Below, in pieces: positions 1 through 9,475 of a DNA stretch of 64,000 bases; the first letter of the stretch is position 1, and every line of letters begins with the position of its first letter. A program made the translations under genes and the position numbers. Origin of the DNA: Pseudomonadota bacterium (lineage in GTDB: Bacteria; Pseudomonadota; Gammaproteobacteria; Steroidobacterales; Steroidobacteraceae); the NCBI GenBank assembly GCA_023457495.1, contig JAEWLQ010000077.1, positions 19,433 to 83,432 on the forward strand, in the 5' to 3' direction. Under the pieces are notes generated by a model that had not been told where the DNA came from, made no database searches, and worked only from the letters and a program-made list of their open reading frames with translations.

Positions 1-454
1 TGAGGAAGAGCGGGCCGGAAAGCTTGTGCCACCAGCGCCATGTGCTGTACGGGATCTTGCGATTGAGTGCGAGTAACACGATCAATCCCAGCGCAAGCAG
101 ACTCAACTGGCGCGCCAGGCGCGTGTACGGCGGCGGAAGCGTGATGATCGACGCGGTCTGCCAGTCGGGCATGCCGGCTTTGAAAACGAAATGCACCGCA
201 GCGAATGCGAGCGCCCAGATCGCCAGCCACTTGTGAACCAGATAGACGCGATCGAGCCCGCCGAACACTGACTCGACGGGCTTCAGCCGGCCGCCCAGCA
301 CAGCGGAGGCGCCCATGAGCGAAAGCGCCGAAACGCCACATGACAAGCTGATCGCAGCCGTAGTGAGCCAATCCTCGCGAGGAACTTCCGCGAGCGTTAC
401 GACCGTGCTCACCGCAGTGATGAGCGCGACTACGTGCCAGGACGTGATGTACAT
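1..454 (-). CDS. Ferric-reductase-like transmembrane protein, N-terminal part (runs off left edge)
   Basis: The minus strand is open from an ATG at 454 to the window edge (151 codons). A GGAGG lies 6 bases upstream of that ATG. The translation is a string of membrane helices, including a helix with LVHKWLAIWALAF followed by VHF, and then RKIPYSTWRWWHKLSG. This pattern, with His residues inside helices and a W-HK-SG loop, is typical of the ferric reductase-like/heme-binding transmembrane domain (FRE/MsrQ/NOX-like). Such proteins move electrons across the inner membrane via two hemes, often with a C-terminal FAD/NAD(P)H module. That module would lie outside the window, so the substrate cannot be told. 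The fold call is fairly firm; the subfamily is open. Confidence 0.7.
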   Translation of the reverse strand, partial: MYITSWHVVALITAVSTVVTLAEVPREDWLTTAAISLSCGVSALSLMGASAVLGGRLKPVESVFGGLDRVYLVHKWLAIWALAFAAVHFVFKAGMPDWQTASIITLPPPYTRLARQLSLLALGLIVLLALNRKIPYSTWRWWHKLSGPLFL

Positions 455-527
455 CGGCCGCCTCCGGAAACGGGCGCCATGCAGCTTACTCCGACTATGA
501 TCGGCATCCCACCCGGAGCACATCCCT

Positions 528-1559
528 ATGCCAGCCAAGCGTATACGACTCTCGAACTATCGCTCCATGGCCCCCGCGCTTCGCGCCCGATACCTGAAGC
601 TTGCGGCTGCCGATGCCCGGACGAAGGAGGCAGAACAGAAGTCTGCTTCTCGAAAGCTTGCGGCGTTATCGACCGCCTACCGAAAGAGAGTAGTTGCCGC
701 GATTGGCGTCGAGGCGTTCCGGGAATATCGCGTGCTGAAGAAGCAGCTCGAGAACGCAACGCGCGCCAAACGACTCAATACGACACGGAAGTTTCTGGAC
801 GCGATTCCGTTCGATCGCTTTCGTTTGCGCCAGCTCCGCCGTGAATACCTCGAGGCAGCTCGCCTGCTGTTACCTGATGTCCGCGCCGACGTAGATGGCG
901 TTTTCGAAATGGCGCCGCCCGACGCCAGCCCGTGGGTTGAACTTCGCGCACCGTTCAACGGCGCGTTCGACTGGACCACTTACACCACGCAGGGCGGAGT
1001 CAGCGCGCCGACGTTCACGACCTCGGCCAACCCGGCAACTGGGGTACTGCGATCGCGCATTCGCGCGCGGGTCAGCGATGCCGGCGATGACGACCAGATG
1101 ACGGCGGAGCATGAAGCCGGGTTCACGACGTGGCACACCACGCTGGAAAGTGGGCGAATCGAAGGCTTCGCGGTGTTCGAGTTTCGTCAACGAGGAAACC
1201 ACCGCGGCGAAATCAGCGACGAATGGGGATTCTCGTACGGAATCCGCAGCCAGTCCGCGGTTGCACGACTCAGGGTGTATGCCAACGCCGGGCCCGCGGA
1301 AACCCTGGATAGTTTGATCTTCGCCGAGACAGAGCCCCACTGGGGTGACCAGGATTCCTGGAACCACGTAACAGGCAACCCACGGGACCTGCATTGGTTC
1401 TACTTCTCCACGACCAGGACTTATCCGCAGGGAACTCCTCTCGTTCTCGAGGCGGGCATTCATAACTTGGCGTGGTTCCAAGTGGACGACATGAGCATCG
1501 ACATGACGAACGATCTCGACCTGCGGCTCGAGAAAATCATGCTGCGCTCGCGCCCATGA
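528..1559 (+). CDS. Conserved hypothetical protein (343 aa)
   Basis: A 343-residue soluble-looking protein without a signal peptide. The start is ATG 528, with GGAG about 10 bases upstream. The first ~125 residues are Lys/Arg-rich and helical, probably a coiled coil. The remainder (from about residue 130) is rich in aromatic residues and alternating beta-strand patterns, such as HWGDQDSWNHVTGNP and DLHWFYFSTTRTYP, and reads like a beta-sandwich. I do not recognise the family. It stands alone between the leftward membrane gene and a convergent small membrane protein gene, so context gives no function. Coding status is supported by length, start signal and codon pattern. Confidence 0.65.
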   Translation: MPAKRIRLSNYRSMAPALRARYLKLAAADARTKEAEQKSASRKLAALSTAYRKRVVAAIGVEAFREYRVLKKQLENATRAKRLNTTRKFLDAIPFDRFRLRQLRREYLEAARLLLPDVRADVDGVFEMAPPDASPWVELRAPFNGAFDWTTYTTQGGVSAPTFTTSANPATGVLRSRIRARVSDAGDDDQMTAEHEAGFTTWHTTLESGRIEGFAVFEFRQRGNHRGEISDEWGFSYGIRSQSAVARLRVYANAGPAETLDSLIFAETEPHWGDQDSWNHVTGNPRDLHWFYFSTTRTYPQGTPLVLEAGIHNLAWFQVDDMSIDMTNDLDLRLEKIMLRSRP

Positions 1560-1595
1560 GCGAGCGCCTCCACCGGAGGCTCCGTCAGCGCGAGA

Positions 1596-1910
1596 TCACC
1601 GCGGTGTTCGCTCGCGCGAGATGACCTCGCCTTCAATCACCTCGCCTTCGATGACTTCGCCGTCAAGGGGCCGCTCCTGCATCCGGGCGCGAATCTGCCG
1701 ACGCAGCTCTCGCGTCTGCCACCACAGATATCCGCCGACGACCACAAAGGCGGCCAATGCAATCGCGACGAATACCACGGACAGCACGAATGCGCTCGCC
1801 AGCACCACGGCCCCGCAGAGGACTATGAGCACCTTCAGAGCAAGGTGTTTCGCCCGGGAAATGGCATTACCACGGTGGCCGATTCGTGCGCGGGATTCGT
1901 CTGGATGCAT
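1596..1910 (-). CDS. Small membrane protein with C-terminal EGEVI repeats
   Basis: A 104-residue protein. About 25 charged residues are followed by one long or two adjacent hydrophobic helices (LKVLIVLCGAVVLASAF and VVFVAIALAAFVVVGGYLW), then a basic stretch (RELRRQIRARMQ). The tail contains the five-residue unit GEVIE three times. Similar short proteins with an acidic GEVI tail are common and uncharacterised in gammaproteobacteria. It begins 65 bases after the stop of the Ig-repeat lipoprotein gene and runs in the same direction, so the two may be cotranscribed. Function unknown. Confidence 0.6.
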   Translation of the reverse strand: MHPDESRARIGHRGNAISRAKHLALKVLIVLCGAVVLASAFVLSVVFVAIALAAFVVVGGYLWWQTRELRRQIRARMQERPLDGEVIEGEVIEGEVISRERTPR

Positions 1911-1975
1911 CGAGCCTCCTGGGGTTGCCAGTCATAGATCGATTCCAGTCGACGCGAGTTCCTCTCGGCTCCAAG

Positions 1976-4252
1976 TTACTGAAAGACCGCCAGAAAGGTC
2001 GCGTTGCCCATCACCAGGCGCGCCCCGGTTCCGTCGGGGTTCGCCAGGTAGATGTTGTTGATGCCTGTGTAGTTTCGAATGAGCACCTTCCCGCTCGGTG
2101 TCACCGCGGAGAAAAAAGACGGCCCGCCCACATTGAGCACTCGAGCATTGCCGGTTCCATCAAGATTGATGGACCACAACTGGATGTTGTTCACACTGTT
2201 CGCGATTTCGCGCTTGTAGAGCAGTCGATTGCCGACCAGAGCCGCGAACGACTCGTTATCCGCGCTCACGGCCAGCGGAACACGATTCGTGCCGTCGATA
2301 TCGATGAGATAGACATCGCCGAGCGTCACCGCGCCACCGGTGATGGCGTAGCGCTCATAGAAGGCACGATTGTCATTGGTGAGGAACACCACGACTTCAG
2401 TGTCAGCGGAATCGCCGAGTGTTGCCGATTGCGTGCCATCGATGCGAACCGCGAAGGTATCGATCTGGTTGCCGACGTATTTCGCATAGGCGACGTGTGT
2501 CGAACTACTTCCTGCATAGAGAATGTCACCCGCGTCACTGGCGAGCGGAATGCCGCCGGCGGAGAGCGAACGTGCGTTCGTCGTCAGATGCCGTGACTTG
2601 ATGACGAACGCTCCGCCCGGAGTGATGCCCGCGAGGCTTTCGTCGTGTTGAGGATCGGCAGCCAACGGCCCGAATCCCGTGCCGGCTTCGCCGACGACGT
2701 AGAGGTCGCCCTGCCCGAAGGCGGCTCGCCCGATCACGACCAGTCCCGCGGCGGCACCCTGGAATCCTTCGTTGTCAGAAGAGGTGGCCAGCGGAATGAC
2801 GCTCAGCCCTTCCAGGTCCACGCTGTATACATCGGCACCGGAAGGCGTATCGACGCCGAAGACCACGCGATTGCTTTCGGTGAGGGCCGCGAAGCCTTCA
2901 TTGAAGGGACCGTTGGCGAGCGCCCGCGTCAGTGTGCCGTCGGCATTTACCGCATACAGGTCGCTGCTGGTAGAGGTGACGCGCCGATAGATCAGCCGGC
3001 CCGCCGCCGCACCGGTGGGCACGATGAAGCTGCAGAATTCGTTGTCAGAGGTGTTGGCCAGTACGCGCGCGTCCGTGCCGTCGGCATTGACGCTGTGAAT
3101 GTCGAACTGCCCGCCGACGACGACCTGGTAGATCACTCGCCCCGCCGGCGTGACGCCGCAAAATTGTTCGTCGCCGGAACTGGTCGCGAGCGCAGTTTCG
3201 ACGCCGCCGTTCTCGCGGATCGAATACAGGTCGTAGTTGCTGACGTTGACGTTGCCGTTGTTACGCGAGTAGACGATGGTGGCGCCGCTCGCCGCCGCGC
3301 CCACCGACAGCTGCACGCTGTCGCTGGTCACACTGCCAGCGGAATTGCTCACCACCACACGGTAGCGGTGACCCGTCTGCGCGGAGGTAGTTGGGCCGGT
3401 GGAATGGCTGGCGCTCGTCGCGCCGGCGACATCGTTGTAGGTAGTTCCATCCGTGCTCAGCTGCCATTGATAGGTCGGCGCCGGATTGCCGGACGCGACC
3501 ACCGTGAATGTCGCGGCATCCGGCTCGCTGACCGACTGGTCCGCGGGTTGGGTCGTGATCGACGGCATCGTCGACGCGGACACCACAGTGAGCATGGCCA
3601 AATTGCTCGTCGCAGAACCCGCGCTGTTTGCAGCGACGACGCGATACACGCTTCCCGACTGCGAAAGATTCGTGGCCGGCGTCGTGAAGCTGCTGCCCGT
3701 CGCCCCGGCAATATCAGCGAATGCCACACCGTCGGTGCTCGACTGCCACTGGTATGCAGGCGCCGGCGTGCCGCTGGCCAGGGCAGTGAATGTCGCGGAC
3801 GCTGGCGCCGTCACTGTTTGGGACTGGGGCTGCGTGGTGATCGCCGGCGAGGCGTCCGGAATCGGAGATACCGTGAGCGTCGCCGCATTGCTCGTGGCCG
3901 TGCCAGCCACATTGGTCGCAACCACGCGATAGCGCCGGCCGGAGTGCGCGACCGTCGTCGCGCCCGAATCGTAGGTGCCGCTCGTTGCGCCGGGAAGATT
4001 CGTGTACGTGACGCCGTCAGTACTGCTCTGCCATTGAAGCGTCGGCGCCGGACTGCCTGACGCAGCCGCGGAGAACGTCGCACCGCCTGGCTCGGTCACC
4101 GCTTGATCCACGGGTTGCGAAGTGAACGCCGGCGCCACGTTGTTCGATGGCGTGGGAGGCGCCGGCGGATCGTTGCCACCGCCGCCGCATCCGCTCACCA
4201 GCAGCACTATCGTCCACAGTAGCGAAGAATTCGCTGAGATTTGTCCACGCAT
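1976..4252 (-). CDS. Ig-repeat lipoprotein with C-terminal beta-propeller-like repeats
   Basis: A 758-residue protein with a lipoprotein signal (hydrophobic TIVLLVSGC, then GGGG and a Pro-rich linker). Three tandem Ig-like domains of ~95 residues follow (roughly 40-320). Each starts with a Pro-Ala-x-Thr-x-Gln-Pro pattern and contains PAPTYQWQ-type and YRVVATNSAGSATS-type strands. The remaining ~430 residues are repeats built around NADGT or DGTN and short YSI/LYAVN strands, as in TolB-like or DUF5050-like propellers. It is likely anchored in the outer membrane and binds surface polymers or other proteins; that role is inferred. Repetitive architecture and the lipobox are directly visible. Confidence 0.75.
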   Translation of the reverse strand: MRGQISANSSLLWTIVLLVSGCGGGGNDPPAPPTPSNNVAPAFTSQPVDQAVTEPGGATFSAAASGSPAPTLQWQSSTDGVTYTNLPGATSGTYDSGATTVAHSGRRYRVVATNVAGTATSNAATLTVSPIPDASPAITTQPQSQTVTAPASATFTALASGTPAPAYQWQSSTDGVAFADIAGATGSSFTTPATNLSQSGSVYRVVAANSAGSATSNLAMLTVVSASTMPSITTQPADQSVSEPDAATFTVVASGNPAPTYQWQLSTDGTTYNDVAGATSASHSTGPTTSAQTGHRYRVVVSNSAGSVTSDSVQLSVGAAASGATIVYSRNNGNVNVSNYDLYSIRENGGVETALATSSGDEQFCGVTPAGRVIYQVVVGGQFDIHSVNADGTDARVLANTSDNEFCSFIVPTGAAAGRLIYRRVTSTSSDLYAVNADGTLTRALANGPFNEGFAALTESNRVVFGVDTPSGADVYSVDLEGLSVIPLATSSDNEGFQGAAAGLVVIGRAAFGQGDLYVVGEAGTGFGPLAADPQHDESLAGITPGGAFVIKSRHLTTNARSLSAGGIPLASDAGDILYAGSSSTHVAYAKYVGNQIDTFAVRIDGTQSATLGDSADTEVVVFLTNDNRAFYERYAITGGAVTLGDVYLIDIDGTNRVPLAVSADNESFAALVGNRLLYKREIANSVNNIQLWSINLDGTGNARVLNVGGPSFFSAVTPSGKVLIRNYTGINNIYLANPDGTGARLVMGNATFLAVFQ

Positions 4253-4385
4253 GTCCCACCCATCGGGTTTCCGAGTTCTTGTTCTGGATGGAAACGCGCG
4301 GAAAGCAGGAAAAACGGCTCACGATGCCGGCGGGTCCGGCGCGGCGCGGGCATGAAGCGCACGGGCTCGGAACCGATCGAATCGC

Positions 4386-5576
4386 TCAAGTCTCGTGCAG
4401 CGCCTCGGCAATGTTGGCGCGTGCGGCACGAATCGCCGGCAGCAGCCCGCCCGCAAGGCCTAGCGCGCAGGCCACCATGACAACCCCGATCGTCAGCGCC
4501 GGCGTGATGGATAACGAATAGACCAGTTGGGAGTCCCACACGGCGCCGCCCAACGTGCTGATGGTCGCACCATTGAACAATACGTACGCGGCCGCGACTC
4601 CGATCAGCGCCCCGACGAACGCGAGCAGGAGCGCCTCGATGAGCACACCGCCGGCGACGGCGGCCGACGAGAATCCCAGCGCGCGCAAGGTTGCCATCTC
4701 GACGTTTCTCGCCGCCACCGCCGAGTACATCGAGTTGAGCGCGCTGAACAGCGCGCCGAGCGCCATGATCGACCCGATGGAATACGCGACCAGGCGCAAC
4801 ATGCGATTGACCGATGACGACGTCTGTTCGAGATATTCGGGTTCGCTGCGCGCCGTGAGTATCGCCTTTGAATCGCGTGTCACGGTGTCTTTGAACGCCG
4901 CGAACTCCTGCGGCGAACGCAGCGCGACGGTCAGCGAGTGGAAGGTGTTGAACTTGTACGCGGACATGACGGTCAGCACGTCGGCGACGACTTCCGATTC
5001 GCGCGCGCCGTTGCCTCCTTCGAAAGTGCCCACCACCTTCCAGTCACCGTCCTGGAGTCGGACGTTGTCGCCGACTTCGAGCCCTTCGAATTGCGAGGCC
5101 GCGCCAACACCCACGATCAGCTCCTGCGTGCCGGGCTCGAACATTCGGCCGGAGCGCAGCTTCAACTCCGGCCGCAACGCGAAGTATTGTCCGCTGACGC
5201 CTCGCAGCGTGACGTTGACGTCGCTGCGATCGCGCTTGCGCGAAACGGGCGCGACCAGGACCAGCTCGCCCGACGCCACCGGCTTGCCGCGCGAATCCCG
5301 CCGGACCTGTGGGTAATCCATGATCGCCGCGACTTCGTCGCGAGTCAGTGAGCTCTCGGGTTCCGCGGTCGCGCGTTGAGTGAGCACGATGGCGCGGCCG
5401 TCATGGCCGTCGCCTTTGATCGTCGCCCGGAAGCTGATCGACATGACCAGGATCGGGATGAAGACCGCCACCGCGCCGGCGAAACCGATGACGATCACCA
5501 GCGAATTGCCGAGCCGTCGCGGGATGTTCCGCAGGTTCATCGCCGTGACCGCGGTTATCTGCCGAATGAAACTCAT
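4386..5576 (-). CDS. ABC transporter permease, FtsX/MacB type (second of pair)
   Basis: A 396-residue permease. It has an N-terminal transmembrane helix (residues ~20-45), a periplasmic MacB-like core domain of about 220 residues, and three C-terminal helices beginning near VAYSIGSIMALGALFSALNSM. The phrase RNVEMATLRALGFSSAAV is the coupling segment typical of MacB/LolC-type permeases. Such proteins work with a cytoplasmic ATPase to drive export or lipoprotein/peptide extrusion. It lies 4 bases downstream of a related permease gene. No ATPase gene is adjacent, so it either uses a partner encoded elsewhere or is a subunit remnant. Confidence 0.82.
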   Translation of the reverse strand: MSFIRQITAVTAMNLRNIPRRLGNSLVIVIGFAGAVAVFIPILVMSISFRATIKGDGHDGRAIVLTQRATAEPESSLTRDEVAAIMDYPQVRRDSRGKPVASGELVLVAPVSRKRDRSDVNVTLRGVSGQYFALRPELKLRSGRMFEPGTQELIVGVGAASQFEGLEVGDNVRLQDGDWKVVGTFEGGNGARESEVVADVLTVMSAYKFNTFHSLTVALRSPQEFAAFKDTVTRDSKAILTARSEPEYLEQTSSSVNRMLRLVAYSIGSIMALGALFSALNSMYSAVAARNVEMATLRALGFSSAAVAGGVLIEALLLAFVGALIGVAAAYVLFNGATISTLGGAVWDSQLVYSLSITPALTIGVVMVACALGLAGGLLPAIRAARANIAEALHET

Positions 5577-5580
5577 GCGC

Positions 5581-6717
5581 TCAATTCTTGCGTAGCGCGC
5601 CGGCGACCGGCATGCGCGACAAGGTCCACGCGGGCAACGCCGCGCCGATGAATGCCAGGATGGCCGCGCAGGACAACCCCATCAACGCGACTGCGGGAGA
5701 CACGGCGATGGAGCCGAAATCCTCCTGCCAGCGCGGCGCGAGCAAGCGCGCCACTCCGAGGCCGACCAATGCCGGCGGCAGGAACAGCAACAGCGCCTCC
5801 GCGAACGCAAGGCCGAGCACGTGGTTGGCGGAGTATCCCAATGCCTTGAGCACGGCGAACTCGCGCGAACGATCCTGCAAGGACTGTCGCAGGGTGTTTC
5901 CAGTCAGGAAGATGAGCGTGAACAGCACGGCGCCCATGATGGCGTTGGTGAACAACTTCACGTCGCCCATCTGCTTGGCCCGGGCTTCCGCGCGTTCCTG
6001 CTGCGACCGCGTGCGCGATTCGTGCGATGAGTTCGCGAAGATGCGGTCGATGGCTTTCGCCGTCGCGATGGCCCGGGCTGGATCCTCGATCTCCACGTAG
6101 AACATCTCAGCGGTGCCACGATCGGTAGCTCGATTGGTGTCCATGTACTCGTAGTTGATCACGCCGAAATAGCTAGGTACCGGCAAGGTGAATGTGCCGA
6201 GGATCTCGAAGTTCCAGTCCGGGCTGCCATCGGTTTTCAGATGAAGCGAGCGAACAGTGACGGTATCGCCCACTTTCCAATGAAGCAGCTCCAGAAGCTC
6301 GGGCGTTGCGAGCATCCCGATGCGCGTCCGGCGCATGGCAGCCAGCGCCTGCTTGTCGACTTTTGCCTGGTTCAGCATCCGGAAGAACAAGTCCGGCTCG
6401 GTGGCGAGGGCAGCGAGGGTCGGATCTCCGCTTCTATTGCCGTCCTGCATGAAGTAGGCGCGCGGCGCCACGTTCTTCACGCCAGGGACCTCCCGGATCT
6501 TCGTCATGGCCGAGATGGGCATGTTCGCGCCCCCGCGAACGCGCGTGCCCGTGACGAGGAAGTTGCGATTCGCGGCGGCGATCGCCCGATCGAAACCGGT
6601 GTTCACGCCCTGGAGCAGGCCCAGCAGCACGAACGCGATGACGATGCTGCCGGCGGTCAGCAACGTGCGAACCGGCTTGCGCCACAATCCAGCCCACACC
6701 AGCGACGCAAATTTCAT
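5581..6717 (-). CDS. ABC transporter permease, FtsX/MacB type (first of pair)
   Basis: A 378-residue permease with the same layout as its downstream neighbour: one N-terminal helix (TLLTAGSIVIAFVLLGLLQG), a large periplasmic domain, and three C-terminal helices starting near NAIMGAVLFTLIFLTGNTL. The intracellular segment SREFAVLKALGYSANHVLG is the usual MacB-type motif. The two genes form an operon with a 4-base gap and probably encode a heterodimeric permease. The gene upstream (M13 peptidase) is divergent, and no ATP-binding subunit or membrane-fusion gene is present, which is unusual for this family. Confidence 0.82.
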   Translation of the reverse strand: MKFASLVWAGLWRKPVRTLLTAGSIVIAFVLLGLLQGVNTGFDRAIAAANRNFLVTGTRVRGGANMPISAMTKIREVPGVKNVAPRAYFMQDGNRSGDPTLAALATEPDLFFRMLNQAKVDKQALAAMRRTRIGMLATPELLELLHWKVGDTVTVRSLHLKTDGSPDWNFEILGTFTLPVPSYFGVINYEYMDTNRATDRGTAEMFYVEIEDPARAIATAKAIDRIFANSSHESRTRSQQERAEARAKQMGDVKLFTNAIMGAVLFTLIFLTGNTLRQSLQDRSREFAVLKALGYSANHVLGLAFAEALLLFLPPALVGLGVARLLAPRWQEDFGSIAVSPAVALMGLSCAAILAFIGAALPAWTLSRMPVAGALRKN

Positions 6718-6987
6718 TCCGCCGCAGTCTATCCGCAGCCGCCACGGGAATACACCCGGGAGTCCCGACGCGTGTAGATAGAGAGTCGCGCGCCGCCACC
6801 GCCACGGGAGATCAATCGCGCCGCCGGCGAAGCGCGGGCGAATCAGCTCGGCGGGTCAGCATCGGGACAGGTGCGTTGCCCGGAGCCACACACATCGGTT
6901 CATCGCACGGCTGGGCGAATCGGTTTGGGATTTGCGTGACTGCGCGATAGGCTGATTCCCTATCCGAAAACTTTCGAGGAATCTGTC

Positions 6988-9084
6988 ATGTCAGGCACCA
7001 GCCGCATTTTCACGACGATGTCCGTGGCCGCCGCCGTGGTGATGGTACTCGCCGGCTGCCAGCGCGCCGCCGAAGAGAAAAAGGCGGCCGCCACCCCCGC
7101 CTGGACCCTGGACGAAAGCAAACTCCAACAGCCGATCCGCTTCGCCGCCACGGACCTGGACCCGGCGCACAACGCATGCACGGATCTGGGGGCTTACGCG
7201 AACAGCAAGTGGCTGGCCGCGAACGAAATCCCCGCGGACGAACCGGCCTGGGGCGCCTTCGTGGTTCTGAACAACCGTTCGCTCGGCGTGCGCCGGCAGC
7301 TCGCCGAACGCATCGCCGCCGACCCCAACGCCACCGGCATCGACAAGATCATCGGTGATTTCTGGGCCACGGGCATGGATGAGCAGAAACTCAACGAGGC
7401 GGGGCTCGCGCCGCTCGAGAGTCGCCTCGCCGCCATCGACGCGCTCACCGACGGGCCCTCCATCGCCGAGCATTTGCGGACGATTGCCGCGGCCGGCGAG
7501 AACCCGCTGTTCGCGTTCGACGCGCAACCGGATTTCAAGAACTCCACGATGACCATGGCGCTCGCCTTCCAGGGAGGCCTGGGCCTGCCCGATTCCACCT
7601 ACTACTCGCTGGCGGACAAGAAGCCGATCCGCGATGCATACGTGAAGCACATCGCGAAACTGTTCGAACTCGCGGGCACGCCCGCCGACGAGTCCGCGAA
7701 GCAGGCCGCCACCGTGCTGAAGTTCGAAACACGGCTGGCCAAAGCGTCGAAGTCGAGCGAACAGCTCTCGCGCGACGTGGCGCTTTACTACAACCCCGTG
7801 AAGATGGCCGAGGCGGACAAGCTCACGCCCAACTTCCCGTGGACGAAGTTCTTCGAGTCGCAGAAGGTCGCGGCGCCCGAGTGGTTCTCGCTGTCCGTCC
7901 CCGCCTTCCACCGGGAAGTGAGCCGGATGATCGTCGACGTGCCCGTGGACCAGTGGAAGAGCTGGTTGCGCTTCAAGCTGCTGGATGACGCGTCGCCCTA
8001 TCTCAGCGACGCGTTCGTCACCGAGGGCTTCGAGTTCTACGGAAAGACGTTGCAGGGCCGCAAGGAACAGCGGCCGCGCTGGAAGCGCGCCCTGAATTTC
8101 ATCGAGGCCTCCGCCGGTGAAGCCATGGGGCAACGCTACGTGGAAGTGGCGTTTCCGGCCTCTTCGAAGGCGCAGATGGAGCAGCTCGTGGACAATCTGC
8201 GCGGTGCGTTGAAAACGCGCATCGAGAACCTGACGTGGATGACCGACGCCACCAAGAAGAAGGCGATGGAGAAGTGGTCCGCGTTCAATACCAAGATCGG
8301 CTATCCCGACAAGTGGCGTGACTGGTCGGGCCTGACTACCAGCCGCGACAGTCTCTACGGCAACGTCGCCGCCGCCAAGGCATTCAACTACCGCTGGAGG
8401 CTCGACAAGATCGGCAAGCCCGTGGACAGAAGCGAATGGGACATGACGCCGCAGACCATCAACGCTTACTACAACCCGCTGTTCAACGAGATCGTGTTCC
8501 CCGCGGCCATCCTGCAACCGCCGTTCTTCGACCCCGAGGCCGACGACGCGCTGAACTACGGCGCCATCGGCGCGGTCATCGGTCACGAGCTCACGCACGG
8601 CTATGACGACCAGGGCTCGCGCTTCGGGCCTTCGGGAAACATGGAGGAGTGGTGGACGAAGGAAGATGCCACGAGCTTCAAGGCGCTGACGGGCAAACTA
8701 GTCGAGCAATACAACGGCTACATCGCGGCGCCCGGCCTGACCGAGAAGGTGAACGGCAACCTGACGCTGGGTGAGAACATCGCCGATCTCGGCGGACTCA
8801 ACATTGCCTACGATGCCTTCCAGACGGCGTCCGCCGGCAAGCCCGATCCGATGATCGATGGCCTCACCCGCGATCAGCGGTTCTTCCTCGGCTTCGCCGC
8901 GGCGTGGCGCGAGAAGTACACGCCGGAATTCACCAAGCTGATCATCGCCTCGGATCCGCACGCGCCGGGCCGCGTGCGCGCCAATGCCACGCCGACGAAT
9001 GTCGAGGCGTTCGCGAAGGCCTTCGGTTGCAAGGAGGGCGATCCGATGGTCAACAGTGGCGAGAAGAAGGTCGTAATCTGGTAG
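6988..9084 (+). CDS. M13-family (neprilysin/PepO-like) zinc metallopeptidase lipoprotein
   Basis: A 698-residue exported endopeptidase. The N-terminus has a lipobox (VVMVLAGC), followed by a short charged linker and the all-helical M13 N-domain. The catalytic signature HELTH lies near residue 533, in the context IGHELTHGYDDQG. The third zinc ligand motif ENIADLGG lies near residue 596. An NAYYN segment ahead of the active site matches the family substrate-binding NAxY motif. The length (~700) is normal for M13. The predicted role is cleavage of short peptides in the periplasm or at the outer membrane. The start is ATG 6988 with GAGGAA upstream. It stands alone, divergent from the permease pair. 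Confidence 0.93.
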   Translation: MSGTSRIFTTMSVAAAVVMVLAGCQRAAEEKKAAATPAWTLDESKLQQPIRFAATDLDPAHNACTDLGAYANSKWLAANEIPADEPAWGAFVVLNNRSLGVRRQLAERIAADPNATGIDKIIGDFWATGMDEQKLNEAGLAPLESRLAAIDALTDGPSIAEHLRTIAAAGENPLFAFDAQPDFKNSTMTMALAFQGGLGLPDSTYYSLADKKPIRDAYVKHIAKLFELAGTPADESAKQAATVLKFETRLAKASKSSEQLSRDVALYYNPVKMAEADKLTPNFPWTKFFESQKVAAPEWFSLSVPAFHREVSRMIVDVPVDQWKSWLRFKLLDDASPYLSDAFVTEGFEFYGKTLQGRKEQRPRWKRALNFIEASAGEAMGQRYVEVAFPASSKAQMEQLVDNLRGALKTRIENLTWMTDATKKKAMEKWSAFNTKIGYPDKWRDWSGLTTSRDSLYGNVAAAKAFNYRWRLDKIGKPVDRSEWDMTPQTINAYYNPLFNEIVFPAAILQPPFFDPEADDALNYGAIGAVIGHELTHGYDDQGSRFGPSGNMEEWWTKEDATSFKALTGKLVEQYNGYIAAPGLTEKVNGNLTLGENIADLGGLNIAYDAFQTASAGKPDPMIDGLTRDQRFFLGFAAAWREKYTPEFTKLIIASDPHAPGRVRANATPTNVEAFAKAFGCKEGDPMVNSGEKKVVIW

Positions 9085-9097
9085 AGGGTTCCGCGGC

Positions 9098-9475
9098 CTA
9101 GGCTTCGACGAACGTCTTGAATCCCGCCCATGCCATGCGGCTCATATCGAAGGGCATGCTGGCGGGATTCATCATGTCGGCGAGACGCGGATCGGCCATC
9201 ACCTTTTTCATGATGCGATTCTTGTCGGCCTTCGACTTGTAGGTGATCCAGGAAAACACCACGACCTCGCCCGCCTTCACCTTGGCGAGTTTCGGAAAGA
9301 GCGAGGTGTAAGTCTTGCCGTCGTGCTTGCTGGTGAGCTGGTCGGCGACGCACTCGACGTATTCGAGGGCTCCGTGATCACGCCAGACTTTGGCGGACAG
9401 GCGGGCGATCTGGCGGTAGCGGGCCAGGTTCTTCTTCGGGATGGGGAGGACGAATCCGTCGACGTATCGGGCCAT
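9098..9475 (-). CDS. DUF1428 (YbaA-like) family protein
   Basis: A 125-residue cytoplasmic protein. Its opening MARYVDGFVLPIPKKNL and the later YVECVADQL and VVFSWITYKSKADKN segments match the DUF1428/YbaA family (dimeric alpha-beta barrel fold, biochemical role unknown). Length is typical. An AAGGAGA Shine-Dalgarno precedes the ATG at 9475. It converges on the M13 peptidase gene with only 13 bases between stops. Confidence 0.88.
   Translation of the reverse strand: MARYVDGFVLPIPKKNLARYRQIARLSAKVWRDHGALEYVECVADQLTSKHDGKTYTSLFPKLAKVKAGEVVVFSWITYKSKADKNRIMKKVMADPRLADMMNPASMPFDMSRMAWAGFKTFVEA

Noticed and set aside
315..844. Rightward frames at 315-500 and 434-844
   Set aside because: They overlap the leftward ferric-reductase-like gene and the 528 gene and have no signals.
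1566..1580. GCCTCC-ACC-GGAGGC hairpin between convergent genes as a terminator
   Set aside because: The stem is only 6 bp and there is no T-run on either strand.
2645..4060. 471-codon frame antisense to the Ig-repeat lipoprotein
   Set aside because: Arg/His-rich composition and repeats mirror the sense Ig domains; no ribosome site.
6991..8598. 535-codon antisense frame over the M13 peptidase gene
   Set aside because: A GC-rich shadow frame; the sense strand carries the complete, motif-bearing peptidase.
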